The notes under the pieces: model-generated
Database searches by the model: none
Seen by the model: the letters and a program-made list of their open reading frames with translations, nothing else
What the model was told of the DNA's origin: nothing
Program-made: the position numbers and the translations under genes
From: Anaerolineae bacterium
GTDB lineage: Bacteria; Chloroflexota; Anaerolineae; 4572-78; J111
Assembly (NCBI GenBank): GCA_020433785.1
Contig: JAGRCC010000312.1
Location: forward strand, 1 to 8,575
Length of the DNA: 8,575 nt
Reading direction: 5' to 3'
In this document: piece after piece, positions 1 to 5,534 of the stretch
Position numbering within the stretch: the stretch's first letter is position 1
Layout of the letters: the number at the start of each line of letters is the position of its first letter

Positions 1-241
1 CAACCGGCGCGACAATATCCGTAAACATCACTGCCATTGGTTTTCGAAACGAGAAGATTCGGCAATTCCTGGTCTGTAACCTATCGCAACCGAATGAATT
101 CGGTCGCTGCTAAAGAGAACCGGTTGAAACAGGTTATTGGGTTCCTCCTTAACGTGTTTTCAACACGTTTCGTTTGTCAGGCTGCGAATTCATTCGCAGA
201 TACTTCATTGGTAATTGATATTTCGGAAAGCATAAAAAGCA
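1..241. other. Non-coding leader region upstream of the cyclase gene, with several small dyads
   Basis: I recognise no gene here. The stretch holds three compact inverted repeats: ACCGAA/TTCGGT (89-104), AACGTGTT/AACACGTT (151-169) and TGCGAA/TTCGCA (183-198). The first and third share the 12-mer CGAATGAATTCG in opposite orientation, with centres 94 bp apart. A few T residues follow the second hairpin, but it has an A/T-rich stem and is not a convincing terminator. A reading frame is open from the left edge to a stop at 111-113 and could be the tail of an upstream gene, but its 36 residues match nothing I know. A modest ribosome binding site, GGAAAG (225-230), precedes the cyclase start. Confidence 0.5.
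89..198. repeat. Pair of oppositely oriented dyads sharing a 12-mer
   Basis: CGAATGAATTCG occurs at 91-102 and its exact reverse complement at 185-196. Each copy is itself the centre of a short hairpin-capable dyad (89-104 and 183-198). The dyad centres are 94 bp apart, close to nine helical turns, with a third dyad at 151-169 between them. The placement just before the first gene of the cassette suggests operator-like sites or transcript structure, but this is inference. No matching regulator is encoded in the window. Confidence 0.4.
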
Positions 242-2236
242 ATGAGCGGAATTGTTGGCCTCTATTATCGTGACGACCGGCCCGTCGATCCGGTTGATCT
301 CAGCCGCATGGTCGATACGCTGGCCCATCGCGGCCCGGATGGGCGGCACATCTGGCATCAAGGACCGGTTGGCCTGGGCCACTTGATGCTGTGGACCACG
401 CCGGAGTCGCTACACGAACGGCAGCCGCTGGTCCACCGGGCCGGCCATCTGGTGCTAACCGCCGACGCGCGCATCGATAACCGGGCGGAACTGATCCCGC
501 TGCTGGGTTTAACCGACCGGCCAGCCGCGGACATTACCGACAGCGATCTCATTTTGGCCGCCTACGAAAAGTGGGGTGAAGATTGCCCGAACAAACTGCT
601 GGGCGACTTTGCTTTTGCTATTTGGGACCAATGTGAGCGGAAGTTATTCTGCGCCCGAGATCATTTAAGCGTTAAGCCATTTTACTACTACCTATCCGAC
701 CAAATCTTTGTCTTTGCCTCTGAGTTGAAGGGGCTGCTCTGCCTGCCGGACGTACCACGCCGACTCAATGAAACCAGGATCGCCGACTTTCTGGCTAACT
801 TCTTCAACGATATCACAACTACTTTTTACGAGGATCTTTTACGGCTGCCGCCGGCCCACAAACTCGTTGTCACGGCGACCGCAAAGCAGGTTGAACCATT
901 CTGGACTCTGGATTCCACCCGGACTATCCACCTAAACTCCAATGAAGCCTACGCCGAACAGTTCCGTGAAATTTTTACTCAGGCGGTCGAATGCCGGTTA
1001 CGGAGTCATGGCCCGGTAGGCTCATTATTAAGCGGTGGGCTGGACTCATCGGCCATTACCTGTATGGCTCGCACGCTACGGGCCGAAGATAGACAAATCC
1101 ATTTGACTACCTACTCTGCTGTTTTTGACGCATTGCCGCAATGCGATGAGCGATATTATATTAACCGTGTACTAGCGCAATATGATCTGCAAGCAAACTT
1201 TATTCCGGGAGACAACTATGGACCGTTAACCTACTTGGAAAACATCACATGCTATCAGGATGAGCCAATCTCGGCGCCAAATCTGGCGATGTATTGGCAT
1301 ATGTACCGCTCTATCAAACAACAAGACATTCGCATTTTACTCGATGGTTCCGACGGAGATACAACGGTCTCGCATGGCCGTGGTTATCTACACGACCTAG
1401 CGCGGCAAGGGCAATGGCTGGCGCTGGTCACCAATCTTAAGGCCATCGCCAATCTCTACGACGGCACATCAACCTGGCCTTACGTGTGGTACTTCTGGCG
1501 GCGTTATGGGTTCAGTCCATTTGTAGATCGGGTTCCAGCCCTTAGCTCTTTACGTCAAGTCTGGCACACCATGCGCCGCAAAACATCTGCCTCGGATAGC
1601 CGTTTATCTTCATCGCAGCCAACCTGGGTAACCGTAATGAATGACCGATTTGTCGGGCAGATTGATTTAAACAGCCGGGCTGAAACGTTCAAATCGCAAG
1701 ATCCCGGTCTGGCCCACACCGAACGATTAAGCCACTATCGAAGTCTTATGTGGCCTTTACGGACTGCTGTGCAAGAGATATTAGACAAAATAGCTGCACC
1801 ATTTGGGATTGAAGCACGCTACCCTTTCTGGGACAAGCGACTAGTTGAATATTGTTTGGCACTACCTTCAAATCAAAAACTTGATCACGGTTGGAGCCGA
1901 GTGGTCATGCGCCGGGCTATGACCGGTATCTTACCCGGTGAAATTCAATGGCGCACCAGCAAAAACAACTTTGCTTCCAATGTCTCGCACGGACTGCGCT
2001 ATTTTGAACAGGAACAACTGGCTGACATTGTCTTTAATGGCGCCAAAGCGGCCGAAGACTATCTCGATCTTCCGACTTTGCAAGGTTTGTACCACCGAAT
2101 TTTGACGGCCGACGACACGGATGGAGGTCAAGTAATGGGAGATACGTTTGTCCTTTTACGTGCCCTTAGCTTAATTTTTTGGCTGCAAAACCAAAATCAA
2201 CGACTATCTAAGGCTTTAGAGATAAAAACTACTTAA
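242..2236 (+). CDS. Lasso-peptide-type macrolactam synthetase (asparagine synthase homologue, C protein)
   Basis: The 664-residue protein has the two-domain layout of asparagine synthase B. The N-terminal Ntn-hydrolase-like domain shows AHRGPDG (28-34) and GDFAFAIWD (121-129). However, residue 2 is Ser, where true glutaminases need Cys, so ammonia release from glutamine is not expected. The C-terminal domain carries the ATP-pyrophosphatase loop SGGLDSS (264-270), LLDGSDGDTTVSHG (366-379) and EARYPFWDKRLVEY (524-537). The middle motif and the missing Cys2 are typical of lasso cyclases (McjC/LarC type), which adenylate an Asp or Glu side chain of the peptide and close an isopeptide ring. The gene lies directly before a peptide with a lasso-type leader, which supports that role over asparagine synthesis. 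ATG 242 is chosen because homologues begin with M-x-G-I-x-G, and GGAAAG (225-230) lies 11 bases upstream. Confidence 0.88.
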   Translation: MSGIVGLYYRDDRPVDPVDLSRMVDTLAHRGPDGRHIWHQGPVGLGHLMLWTTPESLHERQPLVHRAGHLVLTADARIDNRAELIPLLGLTDRPAADITDSDLILAAYEKWGEDCPNKLLGDFAFAIWDQCERKLFCARDHLSVKPFYYYLSDQIFVFASELKGLLCLPDVPRRLNETRIADFLANFFNDITTTFYEDLLRLPPAHKLVVTATAKQVEPFWTLDSTRTIHLNSNEAYAEQFREIFTQAVECRLRSHGPVGSLLSGGLDSSAITCMARTLRAEDRQIHLTTYSAVFDALPQCDERYYINRVLAQYDLQANFIPGDNYGPLTYLENITCYQDEPISAPNLAMYWHMYRSIKQQDIRILLDGSDGDTTVSHGRGYLHDLARQGQWLALVTNLKAIANLYDGTSTWPYVWYFWRRYGFSPFVDRVPALSSLRQVWHTMRRKTSASDSRLSSSQPTWVTVMNDRFVGQIDLNSRAETFKSQDPGLAHTERLSHYRSLMWPLRTAVQEILDKIAAPFGIEARYPFWDKRLVEYCLALPSNQKLDHGWSRVVMRRAMTGILPGEIQWRTSKNNFASNVSHGLRYFEQEQLADIVFNGAKAAEDYLDLPTLQGLYHRILTADDTDGGQVMGDTFVLLRALSLIFWLQNQNQRLSKALEIKTT

Positions 2237-2246
2237 ATTATTAATC

Positions 2247-2279
2247 TTTGGTTTATAACACAGTTATACCAGAACCAAA
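2247..2279. other. Stem-loop after the cyclase stop codon
   Basis: TTTGGTT (2247-2253) pairs with AACCAAA (2273-2279). Inside it TATAAC (2254-2259) pairs with GTTATA (2263-2268) around an ACA loop, giving 13 pairs with a four-base bulge (CCAG). It begins 11 bases after the cyclase stop. No T-run follows on either strand, so it is not a standard intrinsic terminator. It could protect a processed 3' end or slow transcription between cyclase and precursor. Confidence 0.5.
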
Positions 2280-2351
2280 TAGGGCGGCTGATTTCACCTT
2301 TGTACCATTTAAATTCCTAATTTTTAGAAGCCTGCCACGGCCTCATAAGCT

Positions 2352-2379
2352 TTGATCACTATGGTGAGGTCTTGATATT
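2352..2379 (+). promoter_or_regulatory. Candidate sigma70-type promoter for the precursor gene
   Basis: TTGATC (2352-2357) and GATATT (2374-2379) are separated by 16 bases and each match the -35 and -10 consensus at four of six positions. Transcription would start near 2386, just before the Shine-Dalgarno sequence. A separate promoter would let the precursor be made in excess over the cyclase, as is usual for RiPPs. The match is weak and found by eye only. Confidence 0.22.
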
Positions 2380-2394
2380 TGCAGGTGTTTCTAG

Positions 2395-2404
2395 GGAAGG
2401 AGGG
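2395..2404 (+). promoter_or_regulatory. Strong ribosome binding site of the precursor gene
   Basis: GGAAGGAGGG contains the full anti-SD complement AAGGAGG (2397-2403), four bases before ATG 2408. It is one of the two strongest sites in the window and fixes the precursor start at 2408 rather than the in-frame ATG at 2372, which has no comparable site. Confidence 0.8.
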
Positions 2405-2407
2405 AAA

Positions 2408-2584
2408 ATGAACCAAACTAATCCCAAGAAGTCACCTCATCAGAAAAAAGGGTGGTCAGTGCCTAAATTGACTATCTACGGCGATGTTGAAGTGATTACT
2501 CAAGAATACTCCTCTGGCAATGTTGTCGATGCGATTGTTCCAATCGGAAGCCCGGCGTCATTGTCTACAGCTCCTATCGGTTAA
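2408..2584 (+). CDS. Lasso-type RiPP precursor peptide
   Basis: This 58-residue peptide starts at ATG 2408. Residues W16, P19, L21, G25 and T31 have exactly the spacing of the lasso leader pattern YxxPxLxxxGxxxxxT, with Trp replacing Tyr. That motif binds the B1 (PqqD-like) domain, and the Thr normally sits two residues before the cleavage site. This places cleavage after Q32 and gives a 26-residue core from E33 to G58. D41 is core position 9, a usual ring-closing position, leaving a 17-residue tail rich in Ala, Pro, Ile and Ser with no aromatic plug. Glu as first core residue is unusual, since Gly, Ser, Ala and Cys dominate. Starts at Y34 or S35 would give 8- or 7-residue rings. The gene lies between the cyclase and the kinase, with stem-loops on both sides. 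The precursor role is well supported by leader and context; the final structure is not. Confidence 0.82.
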   Translation: MNQTNPKKSPHQKKGWSVPKLTIYGDVEVITQEYSSGNVVDAIVPIGSPASLSTAPIG

Positions 2585-2586
2585 AA

Positions 2587-2607
2587 AACCAATAGTCCTA
2601 TTTGGTT
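2587..2607 (+). terminator. Possible attenuating hairpin after the precursor gene
   Basis: AACCAA (2587-2592) pairs with TTGGTT (2602-2607), and further TAG/CTA pairing is possible around one bulged T. It begins three bases after the precursor stop and 43 bases before the kinase gene. There is no good T-run after it, only the AT-rich ATATATTT (2611-2618). It may be a partial terminator or an mRNA-stabilising structure that sets precursor transcript above downstream transcript; that is inference. Confidence 0.3.
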
Positions 2608-2649
2608 CTGATATATTTGGGTTAAGGCCCCAACAATAATTGAGAAAAC

Positions 2650-3552
2650 ATGCCTAATTACAGCGCTTACGGTTTAGTAATCTATTCTGACTTGCCTTTT
2701 CCAGAGTTGCCGGCTACGACTCCCAATAAAATACCAGATGTCATCATCCAAAAAGGAAAAATTAACTGGGAGCCCCATCGCTCTGGTCCGACCGACAGCT
2801 GCTGTCGGATCACCGCTAAGCACGTTTACTTCTTTTGGGGACATATTGGTAAAGTCTTAATAGCCAATGGGCAAACAATTGTAGTTGACCCCTGCCCTGG
2901 TGTGCCTGAGGCCGTGATACGGCTGCCCATTTTAGGGGTCGCGTTTGCGGCTCTATTGCACCAACGCGGCCAATTAGCCCTGCACGCTAGTGCCGTGGTT
3001 GTTAACGGCAAAGCTATAGCGTTTCTGGGCGATACCGGTTGGGGTAAATCGACACTAGCCGCTGCCCTACACGCCCGGGGGCACCAACTTTTATGTGATG
3101 ATGTGGTAGCGTTAGATTTTACCGAACGTGAGATAACGGTCCTGCCGGCTTTCCCTCAGCTTAAACTGTGGCCCGATGCGCTTGAAACAATGGGAGTTGT
3201 GCCAGACCATCTGCCTCGTCTCTCGACCCAAGTTGAAAAACGAAGAAGACCTATATCGGACGGCTTCTCTTACCATCCCGTACCACTTGGCGCCATCTAC
3301 ATCCTGGGAATGGGTCCCGTGCTGCAGATCCAGCGGTTGTCACAGTCAGAAGCTATGGTCGCGCTTATTCGTAACTCACATGCCGCCTTAAGCAGACAGT
3401 TAGCTTATTGGGGTAAAGCAGTTCATTTTCGTCAATGTACTGACTTGGCCAAACAGGTCCCCATCTATTCCTTAAAGCGCCCCAAAAATCTAACGCTACT
3501 ATCAGCCGTCGCTGAATTGGTAGAGTACAATGGTCACCCGGCAGGAGTCTAG
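2650..3552 (+). CDS. HPr-kinase-like protein of the lasso cassette
   Basis: The protein has 300 residues. The C-terminal two thirds match the HPr kinase/phosphorylase P-loop fold: LHASAVVV (111-118) precedes the Walker A loop GDTGWGKST (127-135), followed by an acidic motif LLCDDVVAL (147-155). Residues 1-95 are a less conserved beta-rich domain, as usual in the short HprK-like proteins of RiPP clusters. Relatives in lasso clusters of Bacillota (ThcoK, PadeK) phosphorylate the C-terminal Ser of the precursor. Here the precursor ends in Gly, so the target would have to be an internal Ser (48, 51 or 53), or another function applies. The ribosome binding site (TGAGA) is weak. The 3' end overlaps the ABC gene if that starts at 3530. 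I see no reason to link it to phosphotransferase sugar regulation, since no HPr or PTS gene is present. Confidence 0.8.
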   Translation: MPNYSAYGLVIYSDLPFPELPATTPNKIPDVIIQKGKINWEPHRSGPTDSCCRITAKHVYFFWGHIGKVLIANGQTIVVDPCPGVPEAVIRLPILGVAFAALLHQRGQLALHASAVVVNGKAIAFLGDTGWGKSTLAAALHARGHQLLCDDVVALDFTEREITVLPAFPQLKLWPDALETMGVVPDHLPRLSTQVEKRRRPISDGFSYHPVPLGAIYILGMGPVLQIQRLSQSEAMVALIRNSHAALSRQLAYWGKAVHFRQCTDLAKQVPIYSLKRPKNLTLLSAVAELVEYNGHPAGV

Positions 3553-5407
3553 TTTGAAAAAAACAACGACTCAACTGTCTTACCTGCCCCGGAGCTTGAA
3601 GCTAACCTGGGAAGCGGCTCCGGTTTGGACCATTACCTGGCTGATAATGCTGGCTGTTCAGGGACTTCTCCCCGCCGCGGTCGTGTATCTGACTCGGCTG
3701 CTGGTCGACAATTTGGTTGTATTCTTAGACGGCGGGCCAGACTGGGCCAACGCCCGGCCGGTGATCATTCTGGCCGGAGTGATGGCGGCAGCCTTACTGT
3801 TGACCGAAATACTCAAAGGATTGAACGAATGGGTGCGAACAGTCCAGGCTGAATCGCTTCAAGACCATCTTAGCAGCCTGATTCACGACCAGGCCCTACG
3901 GCTGGACCTGGCCTTCTATGAGTCGCCCGCCTACCACGATCTAGTGGAACAGGTCAGTAACGAGGTTATGAGCCGGCCGTTAGCCTTGTTGGAGAATAGC
4001 GGCAGCCTGCTGCAAAATGGGATTACGCTAGCAGCTATTGCCCTGTTGATCATTCCTTATGGCCTGTGGCTGCCGCTGGTGTTAATTCTAAGCACACTTC
4101 CGGCATTAGCGGTAGCGCTGCACTACAACCGCCGCTATCACCACTGGTGGAAAACCAGTACACCCGACCGCCGCCGGGTGGCGTATTACCATATACTGCT
4201 CACCCACAGCAGTATTGCCGCTGAGGTGCGGCTGTTTGACCTGGGCCATCACTTTAAACGGTTGTACCAAACACTGCGCCTGCGCCTGCGCCATGAGCGG
4301 ATTAGCTGGCTCAGGCGGCAAGGGCTGGCCGGTTTAGGAGCCGGAATCCTGGCTGTGATCTCGGCCGGATTGGTGATGGTGTGGATGGTCTGGCAAGTGG
4401 CCCAAGGCTTGGCCACGCTGGGCGATCTGGTGCTGTTTTACCAAGCATTTAGCCGGGGGCAAACGACGATGCGCCTGCTGTTAACCAATCTGGGCCGCAT
4501 CCACAGCAACGGTCTTTTCCTAGCCAACCTGTTTGAGTTCTTGCAACTGCAGCCGCAGATTGTTGATCCCCCCCAAGTCCAATCGAGTCCGGCCCGGCTG
4601 ACTAAAGCCATTCGCTTTCAAAATGTCACCTTTTGCTACCCCGGCAGTATCCGACCGGCGCTGCACAATTTTAATTTGATTATTCCGGCCGGCCGCATGG
4701 TGGCTTTAGTCGGCAGCAACGGCGCGGGGAAGAGCACGCTCATAAAACTGCTGTGTCGTTTCTATGACCCCCAGCAGGGACGTATTGAATGGGATGGTAT
4801 CGATCTGCGCGAGATCTCGGTCAGTGGGCTGCACCGGCTGATGACCGTTCTCTTTCAATTCCCGGTGCCATACCATTTTACCGCCGGCAGCAATATCGCC
4901 TTGGGCGACGTGGCCGGCGCTCCTGCCCTATCAGATATAAAGACGGCGGCTCGTAATGCCGGAGCGCACGACTTTATCACTAATTTACCTTACGACTACG
5001 ATACGCCGCTGGGCAAATGGTTTGCCAATGGCACCGAATTGAGCGGCGGCGAGTGGCAGCGGTTGGCTTTGGCCCGGGCGTTTATTCGCCAGGCGCCGCT
5101 GGTTATTCTGGACGAACCGACCAGCTTCATGGACTCGTGGGCCGAAGTTGATTGGCTGGCCCGTTTTAGACAGCTAACTCAAGGGCGAACCGCCCTTATT
5201 ATTACCCATCGCTTTACCACCGCCATGCAGGCTGACATGATTCACGTCATGGACCACGGCCAGATTGTCGAATCTGGTACCCATGCCGAGCTGCTGGCGC
5301 TGGGCGGGCGCTACGCTCAATCCTGGACGGCCCAGATGCAGGCCGCTCATCAGCGGACCGAAGCACCCCAGGCCAATGGGCATCACGCGAGCGCGCCATG
5401 GGTTTAA
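3530..5407 (+). CDS. ABC exporter, fused membrane and ATPase domains (peptide export)
   Basis: The 625-residue half-transporter has an N-terminal membrane domain with hydrophobic spans near residues 33-60, 77-96, 163-198 and 267-290, then a nucleotide-binding domain. ATPase motifs are intact: Walker A GSNGAGKST (395-403), Q-loop Gln443, signature LSGGEWQR (504-511), Walker B LVILDEP (524-530) with catalytic Glu529, and switch His560. There is no N-terminal C39 peptidase domain, so the leader must be removed by another protein, as in lasso systems (McjD type). It would work as a homodimer in the inner membrane and probably exports the mature peptide and gives immunity. The start is uncertain: ATG 3530 overlaps the kinase gene by 23 bases and lacks a good binding site, whereas TTG 3554 has AGGAG six bases upstream. 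Confidence 0.88.
   Translation: MVTRQESSLKKTTTQLSYLPRSLKLTWEAAPVWTITWLIMLAVQGLLPAAVVYLTRLLVDNLVVFLDGGPDWANARPVIILAGVMAAALLLTEILKGLNEWVRTVQAESLQDHLSSLIHDQALRLDLAFYESPAYHDLVEQVSNEVMSRPLALLENSGSLLQNGITLAAIALLIIPYGLWLPLVLILSTLPALAVALHYNRRYHHWWKTSTPDRRRVAYYHILLTHSSIAAEVRLFDLGHHFKRLYQTLRLRLRHERISWLRRQGLAGLGAGILAVISAGLVMVWMVWQVAQGLATLGDLVLFYQAFSRGQTTMRLLLTNLGRIHSNGLFLANLFEFLQLQPQIVDPPQVQSSPARLTKAIRFQNVTFCYPGSIRPALHNFNLIIPAGRMVALVGSNGAGKSTLIKLLCRFYDPQQGRIEWDGIDLREISVSGLHRLMTVLFQFPVPYHFTAGSNIALGDVAGAPALSDIKTAARNAGAHDFITNLPYDYDTPLGKWFANGTELSGGEWQRLALARAFIRQAPLVILDEPTSFMDSWAEVDWLARFRQLTQGRTALIITHRFTTAMQADMIHVMDHGQIVESGTHAELLALGGRYAQSWTAQMQAAHQRTEAPQANGHHASAPWV
3543..3547 (+). promoter_or_regulatory. Ribosome binding site favouring a TTG start for the ABC gene
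   Basis: AGGAG lies six bases before TTG 3554, which is in frame with the ABC protein (residue 9 of the longer form). Use of this TTG would place the start one base after the kinase stop codon (3550-3552), a tight translationally coupled arrangement. ATG 3530 has only GTAGAG-like bases upstream. Confidence 0.5.
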
Positions 5408-5414
5408 AAAAGAA

Positions 5415-5467
5415 GTAAGGAGTAGGGAGCAAGGAGTAGGGCTTTTCATCCTTACTCCCTACTCCTT
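5415..5467. repeat. Heptad repeat array with an inverted copy (hairpin)
   Basis: Four 7-base units of GTARGGA type (GTAAGGA, GTAGGGA, GCAAGGA, GTAGGG) fill 5415-5441. An inverted stretch follows at 5450-5467, so AAGGAGTAGGGAG (5417-5429) pairs perfectly with CTCCCTACTCCTT (5455-5467). The array starts eight bases after the ABC stop codon. Read on the minus strand the stem is followed by a T-rich run, but no minus-strand gene is nearby. The same repeat type recurs at 6742 and 6881. Confidence 0.75.
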
Positions 5468-5481
5468 GATTTGAAGGTATA

Positions 5482-5507
5482 GGTAGCCGCTGGGGTTACC
5501 TAAGGAA
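5482..5507 (+). promoter_or_regulatory. Small hairpin and ribosome binding site before the nucleotidyltransferase gene
   Basis: GGTAGCC (5482-5488) pairs with GGTTACC (5494-5500), including one G-U pair, around GCTGG. AAGGAA (5502-5507) follows immediately. That site is 19 bases from ATG 5527, too far for normal initiation, but six bases from an out-of-frame ATG at 5514. It may therefore act through a tiny upstream frame. Confidence 0.3.
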
Positions 5508-5513
5508 CACGTT

Positions 5514-5534
5514 ATGGTCTACCGTAATGTCTAA
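5514..5534 (+). CDS. Possible six-codon upstream ORF overlapping the nucleotidyltransferase start
   Basis: ATG 5514 opens the peptide MVYRNV and stops at 5532-5534, just past ATG 5527 in another frame. It has AAGGAA at ideal spacing, whereas ATG 5527 has none. A ribosome ending here could restart at the overlapping ATG, giving translational coupling. The frame is very short and may be chance. Confidence 0.2.
   Translation: MVYRNV

Larger units (their letters stand above)
2265..2615. repeat. Inverted repeat bracketing the precursor gene
   Basis: CAGAACCAAATAGG (2270-2283) recurs as its exact reverse complement at 2597-2610. Allowing one mismatch, the match extends to 19 bp (2265-2283 and 2597-2615). 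The arms lie outside the precursor gene on both sides, 313 bases apart. Each arm also belongs to a local stem-loop (2247-2279 and 2587-2607), so alternative pairings are possible. The arrangement could mark a cassette boundary or a structured transcript; no transposase is nearby. Confidence 0.55.

Noticed and set aside
1..113. Open plus-strand frame from the left edge to a stop at 111-113, possibly the tail of an upstream gene
   Set aside because: Only 36 residues, no motif I recognise, and the other frames also stay open for a while; not enough to call a gene.
242..2236. True asparagine synthase for amino acid metabolism
   Set aside because: Residue 2 is Ser instead of the catalytic Cys, and the gene sits next to a lasso-type precursor, kinase and exporter.
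2372..2407. Upstream in-frame ATG that would lengthen the precursor by 12 residues
   Set aside because: No ribosome binding site before 2372, whereas AAGGAGG lies right before ATG 2408 and the leader is complete from there.
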